The notes below the pieces were generated by a model, which saw only the letters and a list, made by a program, of their open reading frames with translations, was not told where the DNA came from and did no database searches. From positions 1 through 56,501 of the forward strand of contig MEKT01000025.1 of the NCBI GenBank assembly GCA_001767435.1: a stretch of 56,501 nt of DNA, written 5' to 3'. Below are positions 25,603 to 33,512 of the stretch, piece after piece. A program made the translations under genes and the position numbers. Positions within the stretch are counted from its first letter, which is position 1. The number at the start of each line of letters is the position of its first letter. Source of the stretch: Acidobacteria bacterium RIFCSPLOWO2_02_FULL_65_29. GTDB taxonomy: Bacteria > Acidobacteriota > Vicinamibacteria > Vicinamibacterales > CAVVIG01.

Positions 25603-27081
25603 TCATGCCTTCGCCTCCCGGAACGAAAACGTCACCGGCCTGGGCTCGAAGCGCCGCCCCTCCGCTCGAGCACGCCGGCGCTCCGGCTCCATCGCCTCGA
25701 GCTGCGCGCGCGCCTGCTCTCGATAGCCGATCGTGTTGTACGCGCAGAACGGAATCTGTTTGCCTCCGGGCAACAAAAACTCCTTGCAGCACTTCATCAG
25801 GTTCTTCTGGTTGAAGGTCCACGGGTCCATGAAGTCCTGCGCCATGATCATCAGCATGTGATCGGCGACGTCGCCGACCGTCAACGCGTCCGGAAGCCCG
25901 CACGCCTGGCAAGACAGTGACAGCTCGTCGAGCGACTTCTGCGAGCCCGCGACCGACGAAGACGACCACAGCCCCTCGAGCGCGCCTCGAATCTCGAGGC
26001 TGAAGTCCGGCACGACGCGGTTGGTGAGGTAATCGAGGTATTCGTACACGTTCACGATGCGCGGGAGCGGCGTCACGTTGTCCCCGTCCACGAACGCATA
26101 CGTCACCGCATTGCAGGTCGGGAAACAGCACGGCACGGGGATGAAGTCGCTCACTACGAGCCTTCCCGCGGTCTGTTCTTCAATCAATCGGAGAATATCC
26201 GGGATCGTCATCCGCTGCATCGGGTCGTGACCGGGATGGCGGCCCGCGTGGAACGCCGGCTGGAAGTTGATCCCGCGAACGGCTGGATGCGAGATCGCGA
26301 AATCGACGATCCGACCGAGCTCATGCTCGTTGACGCCTCGTTCGATCGCAGGCACCAACGTCACGTGCAGCCCTGCCGAGGCCAAACGGTCGAGGGCTCG
26401 AATGCGCTGCTCGACGATGTCGGCTTCGCCGCGCAACGTGAGCGACGTCCGGCGCTCGAATCCGTCGAATTGAAAGTAGAACGCCGGCTTGACCTCGGCC
26501 AGCTGCTCGACAAACGTGTCGTCGCGCGCAATCCGCTTGCCGTTCGTGTTGATCATCACGAAGCGAATGCCGCGCGTCTTGGCGGCCTTCACGAAGTCGA
26601 TGATCTGCGGGTGAATGGTCGGCTCGCCGCCCGAGAACTGCACGACCTCGGGTACCCCCTCCGTCCGCACGAAGTCGTCGAGCATGGCTTCGACTTCCTC
26701 GAGCGTCAGGCTGAAGCCGGGACCGGCCGTGGAAAAGCACAGCGGACAGTCCATGTTGCAGACGCTGTTGACCTCGATGATGCCGAGACACGTGTGCTGC
26801 TGGTGGTCGGGGCACAATCCGCAGTCGTGCGGGCAGCCATGTTCGACCTGCGTGCCGAGCGCCAGTGGAATGGTGCCCGGCTTGTTGTACTTGCCGTTGG
26901 CGACGTACGCCTCGGCGTCCCCATACACGAGGGCCTCGAACGGGCCGCATGCCGGGCATCGCTTCCGCATGTAGACCTTGTTGTCGCGAAGGATCACTTG
27001 CGCGTCGATGACCCGACGGCACTCCGGGCAGATGCTCCGCGTCAGCTCGTAGAAGACGTAGTTGGCGTCAGTTTTATGCAT
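25603..27081 (-). CDS. Radical SAM enzyme of the Tes/MJ0619-like family
   Basis: A 492-residue protein with the radical SAM cluster motif C108-N-M-D-C112-P-L-C115, S-G-G-E-P-T at 150-155 and G-I-R-F-V-M-I-N-T-N-G. The N-terminal region has extra cysteine pairs, C18/C21 (S-I-C-P-E-C), C42/C45 (R-C-P-A-C) and G-C-P-H-D-C-G-L-C-P-D-H (C83-C90) plus H-T-C98. This layout is that of the MJ0619-like methylase and archaeal tetraether synthase (Tes) family, whose bacterial members are linked to membrane-spanning lipid formation. A C-terminal cysteine set (S-C-Q-A-C, K-C-C-K-E) may bind a further cluster. It is the last gene of a four-gene minus-strand operon, 21 bp after a flavoprotein reductase. Substrate is inferred, not known. 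Confidence 0.85.
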   Translation of the reverse strand: MHKTDANYVFYELTRSICPECRRVIDAQVILRDNKVYMRKRCPACGPFEALVYGDAEAYVANGKYNKPGTIPLALGTQVEHGCPHDCGLCPDHQQHTCLGIIEVNSVCNMDCPLCFSTAGPGFSLTLEEVEAMLDDFVRTEGVPEVVQFSGGEPTIHPQIIDFVKAAKTRGIRFVMINTNGKRIARDDTFVEQLAEVKPAFYFQFDGFERRTSLTLRGEADIVEQRIRALDRLASAGLHVTLVPAIERGVNEHELGRIVDFAISHPAVRGINFQPAFHAGRHPGHDPMQRMTIPDILRLIEEQTAGRLVVSDFIPVPCCFPTCNAVTYAFVDGDNVTPLPRIVNVYEYLDYLTNRVVPDFSLEIRGALEGLWSSSSVAGSQKSLDELSLSCQACGLPDALTVGDVADHMLMIMAQDFMDPWTFNQKNLMKCCKEFLLPGGKQIPFCAYNTIGYREQARAQLEAMEPERRRARAEGRRFEPRPVTFSFREAKA

Positions 27082-27102
27082 ATGAGGTTGCGTCTCGAGG
27101 AA

Positions 27103-28524
27103 CTAACGAGGTCGTCCAAATCCCAGCAACCGGGCGATGACGCGGCCGGCGGCGCTCGAAGTCCATCGTGCGGTCGCCGCCTGGCTGGTCATTTGCTGGA
27201 GTGCGGTGGCGTACGTCGGATAGGCGTGGACGGCCGTCGCTACGTCGCCGACGCTCAGGCCCTTGGCAATGGCGAGGCTCAACTCACCGCTCATTTCGCC
27301 AGCGCGGCCCGCCACGATCGTCGCGCCAATCAGCACGCCTCGCCGATTCGACACGAGCTTGATGAACCCGTCCTCGTCGTCATCACACGTGGCGCGATCG
27401 ACGCGGGCGATGTCCCACTTGGTGACGCTAATCGTCTCGCCGAGCTGCTCGCGCGCGGCCTTCTCGCTCAGCCCGACTTGCGCGACTTCCGGGTCGGTGA
27501 ACGTCACCCACGCCATCGGATTGACGCGGCCGGAGGAGCTCCCCGGCAGCAACGCGTTCCGAGCCGCCTCGAATGCCTGCCACCCGGCCACGTGCGAGAA
27601 CTGCTCGCCCCCCAGGACGTCGCCGGCTGCGTAGATGTGCGAAACGTTCGTTCGCAATCGGTCGTCAACGGAGATCCCTCGCGCGGAGTGGACGACGCCT
27701 GCTCGGTCGAGTCCAAGACCCTCCACGTTCGGTCGACGTCCGGCCGCCACCAGGATCGTCTCCGCGTGGGCCTCACCTCCAGCATCCGACGACACGACGA
27801 TCCCGTGGGACTCCTGCCGCACCGCAATCGCGCGACCCCTGAGCCACCGCACGCCTTCGCGTTCGAAGACGCGCTGAAGGATGCCCGCCGCGTCTGGGTC
27901 GTCGTGAGGCAATAGCCGGGATGCCAGAATCGTGACCTGGCTGCCCAGACGCTGAAAGGCTTGGGCCAGTTCCATCCCCAGCGGGCCACCTCCAACGATG
28001 GTGAGAGACGCCGGCAGGTGGGAGAGGTCGAAGATGTTGTGATAGGTGCAATGCGGCGTCTCTTCCAGTCCCGCGATGGCGGGCATCACAGGCGTCGCAC
28101 CTGTGCACACCAGAAACCGACGCCCAACGACGGAACGCTCTCCGATTCGCAACGTACGAGCGTTCTCGAACGCCGCCGGCCCCAGAGCCACGTCGATGCC
28201 TTCGCGCCCGAGCGCCTCGGGTGAGGTCGGCTCGTAGATCTCCTGCACCTTGCGTTGCACGTACTCACGAACGCGGGACATGTCGACCGTGCAGGACGCC
28301 GCCTGGAGGCCAAAGCGCTGAGCGCTCCGAACTTCGTGAGCAGCCTTGGCGACTCGAATCAAGGACTTGCTTGGGACGCAGCCTGTCCACGTGCAGTCGC
28401 CACCGATGCGATCGCGCTCGACGAGCATCACGCGGGCGCCCAGTCGCGCGGCAAACCTCGCGGCAATCAGGCCGGCCGCACCGGCACCGATGATCACGAA
28501 GTCGTAGCTGGTGCGTGGCCTCAT
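27103..28524 (-). CDS. FAD-dependent pyridine nucleotide-disulfide oxidoreductase (MerA/Lpd-like)
   Basis: A 473-residue flavoenzyme. The FAD-binding G-A-G-A-A-G (residues 13-18), redox-active C44-T-W-T-G-C49-V-P-S-K, NAD(P)-binding G-G-G-P-L-G and A-A-G-D-V-L-G-G segments, and the C-terminal dimerisation domain with H-A-Y-P-T are all present. The C-T-x-x-G-C variant is found in mercuric-reductase-like and YkgC-type enzymes. The Hg-binding C-C pair at the MerA C-terminus and the N-terminal NmerA domain are absent, so it is not a standard mercuric reductase. It overlaps the MFS gene by 4 bp and precedes the radical SAM gene by 21 bp, and may supply electrons to it. Confidence 0.88.
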   Translation of the reverse strand: MRPRTSYDFVIIGAGAAGLIAARFAARLGARVMLVERDRIGGDCTWTGCVPSKSLIRVAKAAHEVRSAQRFGLQAASCTVDMSRVREYVQRKVQEIYEPTSPEALGREGIDVALGPAAFENARTLRIGERSVVGRRFLVCTGATPVMPAIAGLEETPHCTYHNIFDLSHLPASLTIVGGGPLGMELAQAFQRLGSQVTILASRLLPHDDPDAAGILQRVFEREGVRWLRGRAIAVRQESHGIVVSSDAGGEAHAETILVAAGRRPNVEGLGLDRAGVVHSARGISVDDRLRTNVSHIYAAGDVLGGEQFSHVAGWQAFEAARNALLPGSSSGRVNPMAWVTFTDPEVAQVGLSEKAAREQLGETISVTKWDIARVDRATCDDDEDGFIKLVSNRRGVLIGATIVAGRAGEMSGELSLAIAKGLSVGDVATAVHAYPTYATALQQMTSQAATARWTSSAAGRVIARLLGFGRPR

Positions 28525-29843
28525 GCGTGCAACACCGGCGTCAGGGGAGGTACCGGTCCCAGTCGCGGCAGGAGGGCCAGCGCCACAACCGCCAGAACGA
28601 GCGTGGCGTACGTAAGGCCGTCAATGGCCAACCATCGACCAGCCATCCCGGCCGCCACGCTGCCGATCAGCGCGCCGACACTCAGCAGGAACGAATAGAT
28701 GCCCATCGCTGCTCCGGGGCCGACTCCGGGACCGACCGCACCGGCCAGCAGCGACAGCGCCGCAGGCGTGAAACCGCTCTCGATCATGATCAGGACCGCG
28801 ATGACTGCCGTCAGGGTCCAACGAAGCTGAATGGGTTGGTTGCCCATGTGGTTGAGCAGCAACAAGCCGACCGACACGGCCAGCATCGCGAGCAGCGACA
28901 CGCCAAGCGCCCGGCGCAAGTCGACGCGAGGCAGGATCCGGCTCCATACCAGGACCCCGGTGCCGAACACGAGCGCGTATGCGAAGAGCAGCCCGCCGAG
29001 TCCGGACGGATCGTCGGCCAATAGGCCAGCGAGCATTTGTGAACCGTCCGATCGATTCGTCAGCAGGAAGTACAACGTGGGGCCCAGCCAGAGCCCGATG
29101 ATCGCGTTCATGCAGATCCAGATTGGCGCCAGCCGTCGCAATTGGGGCGTGGCGAGAGCCCGTGCAAGACCCTGCCAGACGTCAGCCCCGCGATGAGTCA
29201 CACTGCCGACGCTGCCCACGAAGAGTAGGAGTGCGGCGACTACGTACATGAGGGCAAGCGCTGTGAATGCGCCCGTGTGGAGCCCGGCCCAGAGACGGCC
29301 TCCAACGATCCCACCGAGCGCCAAGCCTGCCAGCAACGAGAGCTCGAAATAGCTCATCGCCCTGGCTCGCAGGCGGGAATCGCCCGCGGTCGCGTCCGTC
29401 AGATACGCCAGAAGCGCTGGAACGCCAGCCGCGGCGGCGAGCCCCTCGAGGGCGCGGCTTACAACGAAGAGGCTCACGTCTTGGGTCAGGCCGAAGAGCA
29501 GGGTGGCGACGCCGGCCAGCAATGCGCCACCCGTCATCAGTGCCCGCGCCGACACGGCATCCGACAGCATGCCCAGCGGTAAGGCACCCAATAGCTCGGC
29601 GCCAAACGAGATCGCTGCGAGGGTGCCCACCAGTCCGGCTCCGATGTCTCGTCCGCGATTCGCCAGGTCTGCGATGTACACGCCCACCAGCACGCTGCTC
29701 GCGCCACCGGCCACACGGAGCATCCCGTTGCTGGCGACGACGAGCAGGAGCCGATCCGACGGCCGCGGATCACGCGTGCGCGACCCGCGGCTCCGGCGCG
29801 CTGGCGATGATCCCGAGGAGACTTCCGTAGAGGACGTGGCCAA
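28521..29843 (-). CDS. MFS transporter
   Basis: A 440-residue protein with twelve predicted membrane helices after a cytosolic Ser/Arg-rich N-terminus (1-30). The A-motif region reads G-x-L-S-D-A-V-S-A-R near residue 97, and the N-terminal half has the usual R-A-L-E-G-L-A-A-A segment. It belongs to the drug/metabolite efflux type of MFS. The gene's end overlaps the start of the oxidoreductase by 4 bp (ATGA), and its start overlaps the upstream membrane protein gene by 74 bp, which is unusually long and indicates tight coupling. It may export the product of the radical SAM pathway, but that is inference. Confidence 0.85.
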   Translation of the reverse strand: MATSSTEVSSGSSPARRSRGSRTRDPRPSDRLLLVVASNGMLRVAGGASSVLVGVYIADLANRGRDIGAGLVGTLAAISFGAELLGALPLGMLSDAVSARALMTGGALLAGVATLLFGLTQDVSLFVVSRALEGLAAAAGVPALLAYLTDATAGDSRLRARAMSYFELSLLAGLALGGIVGGRLWAGLHTGAFTALALMYVVAALLLFVGSVGSVTHRGADVWQGLARALATPQLRRLAPIWICMNAIIGLWLGPTLYFLLTNRSDGSQMLAGLLADDPSGLGGLLFAYALVFGTGVLVWSRILPRVDLRRALGVSLLAMLAVSVGLLLLNHMGNQPIQLRWTLTAVIAVLIMIESGFTPAALSLLAGAVGPGVGPGAAMGIYSFLLSVGALIGSVAAGMAGRWLAIDGLTYATLVLAVVALALLPRLGPVPPLTPVLHA

Positions 29844-30213
29844 TCAGTGATCCCATCGCGGCCATCACGCCGCCCATCGCGCTGCTGAACAGACCGGCGC
29901 CCATCATCGGCATCACGACCGTTTGCGCAACGAGCCAGAGCACCACGCCCCAGACCGTGCCCCGAACCGCTGGCGAGCCAGGAAGGTGAGCATACAAGGC
30001 ATAGACATAGATCGCGGGAAAGATCACCGAGCGGTTCACAGAATGCATCATCAGCCCGGCGGTCCAGCTGCCGCCGAGCATCGAGCCCAGCATCGCAGCG
30101 ATGTCCATGCGCAAGCCCATCATGGGCGCGACGAGGTACATCATGCCCGTCATGACAAGGGTCGCCACAAAGCCTCCCAGCGCGGCGCGTGCGAATGTCG
30201 GATGCGTACCCAT
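29770..30213 (-). CDS. Small four-helix membrane protein
   Basis: A 147-residue protein with about four hydrophobic segments (residues 9-30, 40-57, 82-105, 113-137), rich in Met and Gly (M-T-G-M-M-Y, M-M-G-A-G-L-F). The pattern resembles small membrane proteins of the DUF6789/DUF2938 kind, but I cannot assign a family firmly. GGAGG 7 bp before the ATG at 30213 fixes the start. It is the first gene of the operon that continues with the MFS carrier, the flavoprotein and the radical SAM enzyme. Confidence 0.7.
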   Translation of the reverse strand: MGTHPTFARAALGGFVATLVMTGMMYLVAPMMGLRMDIAAMLGSMLGGSWTAGLMMHSVNRSVIFPAIYVYALYAHLPGSPAVRGTVWGVVLWLVAQTVVMPMMGAGLFSSAMGGVMAAMGSLIGHVLYGSLLGIIASAPEPRVAHA

Positions 30214-30267
30214 CTGTTCCTCCTTCACTTGTGCGGCGGTCAGTGCGGATGTGTCCCCGCCTCTCAT

Positions 30268-30585
30268 ATGTGAGTGCGGGACGGCCGCAGAAGATTACTG
30301 ACGCATCACGCCGACGCGGCGCGCGATGAGGTGGTCCACCGACAGGGCTCCACCGCCGCGAGTTGGAGGGGCTCTCCAGACGAAATGCCCGTCCGAGTCC
30401 GTCCTGAACCTCGGCGAGCTGGTCGGAGACGATCCTCAAGGTCTCCTCGTCGTAGGGCAAGCGTACCCTCGCGAGATGGCGCCGCTGTAAGATTTCGGCC
30501 GTCCGCGCCACTCATCGATCAGGGGCGGCTACGGCATAACGCCACGATCGAGGAAGCGCTCGCAGAGGAACCCCTATGATAGGAC
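30268..30585. other. Upstream region between divergent operons
   Basis: About 318 bp with no supported gene. On the minus strand from about 30511 a frame of some 53 codons (A-E-I-L-Q-R-R-H-L-A-R...Y-D-E-E-T-L-R-I-V-S-D-Q-L-A-E-V) has plausible codon use and amphipathic character and could be a gene remnant; I do not recognise it. Divergent promoters must lie here but no clear -35/-10 pair stands out. Confidence 0.3.
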
Positions 30586-31170
30586 GTGGCGTTTCGAGAA
30601 CGAGACCTGCTCGAGGGCCTGCGTGGACGCGATCCCGCAGCTATTCGCGAAGTGGTCGACCAGCAAGGACGCCGGATCTTTCGAGCGGCGCGTGGCCTGG
30701 GCTTCTCGCCGAGCGACGCCGAGGATCTGGCACAGGAGGTATTTCTGACGTTTCTGGAGACGCTCGACCGTTTCGAGGGTCGCTCTGCAGTCGGCACATG
30801 GCTGTTTGGCATCCTTCACCACAAGGCCCAGGAGCGCCGGCGCTCGCACGCGCGCGAGGATTCGACGGATGCTCTGGAGGAGGCCTTCGAGAAGCGCTTC
30901 GACGCGAATGGTTCCTGGCTTCGGCCGCCTGTCGACGCTGATCGGCTCGTGGAATCGCGAGAAACGGGAGAGGCCCTGCGCGACTGTCTCGCGGGGCTTC
31001 CCGCTCAGCAACGTGAGGTCTTTCAGCTGCGTCAGGTCGAGGATTTGTCGGCGACTGACGTCGCCAGAATCGTCGGCGGCACGACGAACCACGTGGGCGT
31101 GCTGTTGCACCGAGCGCGTGTGAGGCTGCGTGCGTGTCTGGATGGGAAGGGGGTTGGGCGTTCGCGATGA
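30586..31170 (+). CDS. ECF sigma factor
   Basis: A 194-residue sigma-70 family factor. Region 2 (about 15-85) contains R-x-A-R-G-L-G-F-S-P-S-D-A-E-D-L-A-Q-E-V-F-L-T-F and V-G-T-W-L-F-G-I-L-H-H-K-A-Q-E-R-R-R; region 4 (about 130-185) contains C-L-A-G-L-P-A-Q-Q-R-E-V-F-Q-L-R and N-H-V-G-V-L-L-H-R-A-R-V-R-L. The only suitable start is GTG at 30586. The stop overlaps the start of a small zinc-finger gene, the expected anti-sigma factor, so this is a complete sigma/anti-sigma unit. Confidence 0.92.
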   Translation: MAFRERDLLEGLRGRDPAAIREVVDQQGRRIFRAARGLGFSPSDAEDLAQEVFLTFLETLDRFEGRSAVGTWLFGILHHKAQERRRSHAREDSTDALEEAFEKRFDANGSWLRPPVDADRLVESRETGEALRDCLAGLPAQQREVFQLRQVEDLSATDVARIVGGTTNHVGVLLHRARVRLRACLDGKGVGRSR

Positions 31171-31403
31171 TGACCTGCAAGGAAGTATCGACCCTCATGT
31201 CGATGGGAGGTCCAGCTGACGCGCGCTGGAGGGTGCGGCTGGCCGTGAGGCTGCACCTCTCGATGTGCCGACATTGCCGGGCGTTCAAGAGGCAACTCGA
31301 GGCGCTCACGAAGACGGCACGCACCCTGTCCGCGTCGCTCGATGCGGATCTCCCGAAGGATTTTGAGGCGACGCTCTCAAAGTCCCTGCATCGCAAGCCG
31401 TGA
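31167..31403 (+). CDS. Small zinc-finger anti-sigma factor (ZAS type)
   Basis: A 78-residue protein. C4 plus H-L-S-M-C-R-H-C (about residues 31-38) supplies the H-x3-C-x2-C motif of zf-HC2 anti-sigma factors, which bind zinc and release the sigma factor on oxidation. It has no membrane helix and therefore acts in the cytosol. It starts within the ECF stop codon (ATGA at 31167-31170). Confidence 0.85.
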   Translation: MMTCKEVSTLMSMGGPADARWRVRLAVRLHLSMCRHCRAFKRQLEALTKTARTLSASLDADLPKDFEATLSKSLHRKP

Positions 31404-31442
31404 CCGTGACTGCGGTGTATCAACCAGAGCGGTCGGGGATTC

Positions 31443-31667
31443 TCAAATACCAACGAATGGACAGTGCTTGTCTCCGTACGAGCAGAAGACGCAACAGTCG
31501 CCCGCCTTCGGCTTCACAGTGCTGCGGCATGAGGGACACTCGTAGAAGTACACACACCGGTCGGTCGGCATGACCTCGACGGCCGAATGACCACACATCG
31601 GGCACGTTAGCGTGGCTGCGAGGTCAGTCACCGACGTGTTCTTTCCCGCCAACGTATCTGCCTCCAC
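31443..31667 (-). CDS. GDCCVxC-domain small protein
   Basis: A 74-residue cysteine-rich protein with a zinc-ribbon-like arrangement: C22-P-M-C25, C38, C44-P-S-C47 and the signature G56-D-C58-C59-V-F-C62-S-Y-G followed by H-C-P. This matches the GDCCVxC domain family, whose members can be selenoproteins and often lie near mercury-resistance genes. All positions are cysteine here. The GTG at 31667 keeps the frame longest, but a TTG at 31652 with GGAGG 8 bp before it is an equally good start. A CACTT-6 nt-AAGTG palindrome (31665-31680) overlaps the start region. Function unknown; metal or thiol handling is likely. Confidence 0.8.
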   Translation of the reverse strand: MEADTLAGKNTSVTDLAATLTCPMCGHSAVEVMPTDRCVYFYECPSCRSTVKPKAGDCCVFCSYGDKHCPFVGI

Positions 31668-31698
31668 TTCACGAAAAGTGTTTACTCAGGTCGGCTCG

Positions 31699-32355
31699 TC
31701 AGCTTCCCAGCTGGTAGCTGTCAATCACCAGGGCTCGCGAGTTCCGAAACAGACGGCCCCGCACGACCACGTTCTTCCCCAACAGGCTTTCGTCGTGGAT
31801 CAGCGTCGCCGAGGTCTGCTGCTCGACGATGTTCCAGATGCGCCCATCGGCGGTCGCGATGGCGCCATGGTGGCCGATGACCTTGCAGCTAGCTTTGACG
31901 CCGTAGCGATGCTCCAACTCGCAGTCGCGGCACAAAATCCGGCCTTCCAGGACCACGGGGCTGGTGTCGTCGAGACGCAGCGCCAGCCGATCCATCGCGT
32001 TTGCTGCACTGATATCAATCGGTGCTCGCGTACTGACCGTCACGGCCAGGATGCACACCGCCACGGCCGCCAGCGCGAGCACCGAACGCCTCGGCCCGAA
32101 CGACCTGATGGTGTCGAACGGGCGCATCCAGGGAGTGGCCACCGCTGTGCGAATCCGCGCTTCGAGGTCGGCCGGTGGCGTGGCCACACTCACGGTCCGC
32201 CTGACGGCTGTCTTGAGTTCCTGGAGGCGCGCCACCGCCCGGTCACATTGAGGGCAGTCCTTGCGATGGGCATCAGCCGCTGCGGATGCGGCTGAGGACA
32301 ATTCGCCATCAAGGTAGCAATCCAGGGACTCGCGAAACTGTTTGCAGTTCATCAT
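31699..32355 (-). CDS. Transmembrane anti-sigma factor
   Basis: A 218-residue protein. The N-terminal zf-HC2 domain has C4 and H31-x3-C-x2-C (H-R-K-D-C-P-Q-C), followed by a single membrane helix at about 90-108. The periplasmic domain (about 110-218) contains a C-R-D-C pair (near 142-145) and a third cysteine in S-C-K-V-I-G-H-H, which may sense redox state or bind a cofactor. It follows the ECF gene by 6 bp and should hold that sigma factor at the membrane. Confidence 0.87.
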   Translation of the reverse strand: MMNCKQFRESLDCYLDGELSSAASAAADAHRKDCPQCDRAVARLQELKTAVRRTVSVATPPADLEARIRTAVATPWMRPFDTIRSFGPRRSVLALAAVAVCILAVTVSTRAPIDISAANAMDRLALRLDDTSPVVLEGRILCRDCELEHRYGVKASCKVIGHHGAIATADGRIWNIVEQQTSATLIHDESLLGKNVVVRGRLFRNSRALVIDSYQLGS

Positions 32356-32361
32356 GTGTGG

Positions 32362-32901
32362 TCACCGCTCACGGGCAACGATTCTGATCGCTGGCCGGTC
32401 TGTGCTCCTCCGCTCGTTCAGGAGCCGTCCCAGCATACGACGGCCCCGGCTGATCCGAGACATCACCGTGCCAACCGGACAGTCCATGGTGGCGGCAATC
32501 TCCTGATACGTGAATTCCTCGACGTCTGCGAGCAACACCGCCCACCGATAGGCCTCCGGGAGTTGTTCGAGCGCCCATTGCATATCCGCCGACAGGTCGC
32601 TCTCCGTTCGCTGACGCTCCCAGTCGTACCAGGGCTCTGCAGGCACGTCCTCGATGTCGGCGACCGGCAGCTCGAGCCGGGTCTTGCGCCACTGGCTGAC
32701 CCAGGTGTTGCGCAAGATCCGGCACAACCACGCGCGACAGTTGGTCGCCGGGTCGAACTGATCGAAGTGTGCCCACGCGCTGAGGAACGTCTCCTGCGTC
32801 AGGTCGTCCGCCCGGTCAGGTCCGGCCAGCTGGCGAGCGAGCCGGTAGACTGCTGCCAGGTGCGGGAGGGCGAGCGTTCTGAAGCGGCTGCGCGCGCGCA
32901 T
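32362..32901 (-). CDS. ECF sigma factor
   Basis: A 179-residue ECF factor with region 2 (R-A-D-D-L-T-Q-E-T-F-L-S-A-W-A-H-F and R-A-W-L-C-R-I-L-R-N-T-W) and region 4 (L-P-E-A-Y-R-W-A-V-L-L-A-D-V-E-E-F-T-Y-Q-E-I-A and P-V-G-T-V-M-S-R-I-S-R-G-R-R-M-L). It is of the RpoE-like type. It lies 42 bp after a gene for a small exported protein and 6 bp before its anti-sigma gene on the minus strand. The three genes may form one stress-response operon. Confidence 0.92.
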   Translation of the reverse strand: MRARSRFRTLALPHLAAVYRLARQLAGPDRADDLTQETFLSAWAHFDQFDPATNCRAWLCRILRNTWVSQWRKTRLELPVADIEDVPAEPWYDWERQRTESDLSADMQWALEQLPEAYRWAVLLADVEEFTYQEIAATMDCPVGTVMSRISRGRRMLGRLLNERRSTDRPAIRIVARER

Positions 32902-32943
32902 CGGTTATTGCCAGTCTCACCTCGATGGGGACCCGACGGCAAA

Positions 32944-33312
32944 CTACTGCAGCTGGATACTGGCGACGGTGATCATGTCCCCGGACACGCTACCATTCAC
33001 GGCCACGGTCCAGTTGCTTTCGCGCTCGGTCTTCTTGATGAGGTCGAGCGCCAGCTGGGACCCCTTGGCGTCCAGCTTGAGCACCTTGCCTTCGGCCGTG
33101 ACCAGACTGTAGCCGCTCTTGACGCACCCCTCCATGAGCAGGCACTTCTTGTCGTGCTTCGCGATGTAGTCGCCTTCGGTGGCGTGCTTGGTCGCACACA
33201 TCACGTCGACCAGGTGACCCTTCATTGCCTGCGTCTGCTGCGCCTGCGCCGCTCCACCGACCGCGAACCCTGCGACCACCAGCATCGCCGCCGCGATTCC
33301 CAACATCCTCAT
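32944..33312 (-). CDS. Small exported protein, family not recognised
   Basis: A 122-residue protein with a signal peptide (residues 1-24, A-Q-A). The mature part has conserved-looking cysteines C39, C57 and C63 in V-D-V-M-C-A, K-K-C-L-L-M-E-G-C-V-K-S-G-Y and ends in a beta-rich section V-A-V-N-G-S-V-S-G-D-M-I-T-V. Similar small proteins occur in Acidobacteria without known function. GAGGAG precedes the ATG at 33312. It is the first gene of the ECF/anti-sigma operon, so it may be part of the signal or response of that sigma factor. Confidence 0.75.
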   Translation of the reverse strand: MRMLGIAAAMLVVAGFAVGGAAQAQQTQAMKGHLVDVMCATKHATEGDYIAKHDKKCLLMEGCVKSGYSLVTAEGKVLKLDAKGSQLALDLIKKTERESNWTVAVNGSVSGDMITVASIQLQ

Positions 33313-33512
33313 ACCGCTCCTCCTCAGGAAGACCGCCGGTTTCGTCCGGCTGGTGCTACAAACGCTCGAGGAGGCCCCGATTATTCCAGCGGGCGACGAC
33401 GACCTGGCCCAGGATGGAATATTTCTGACCTGTCGTGCGTTTACGAAGAGCGCCGTTCGCTCGCCGCAAGGGGGGACCCTGGCAAGCGCTGCTGACGCAC
33501 TGGAGGCTCGAA

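Noticed and set aside
27103-28524. Mercuric reductase (merA)
   Set aside because: The C-terminal Cys-Cys pair and the N-terminal mercury-binding domain are missing and it is not next to the merR-type operator; kept as a general flavin disulfide oxidoreductase.
31443-31667. GDCCVxC protein as a selenoprotein
   Set aside because: All key positions are encoded by Cys codons and no in-frame UGA is present, unlike the SelW-like gene at 54.9 kb.
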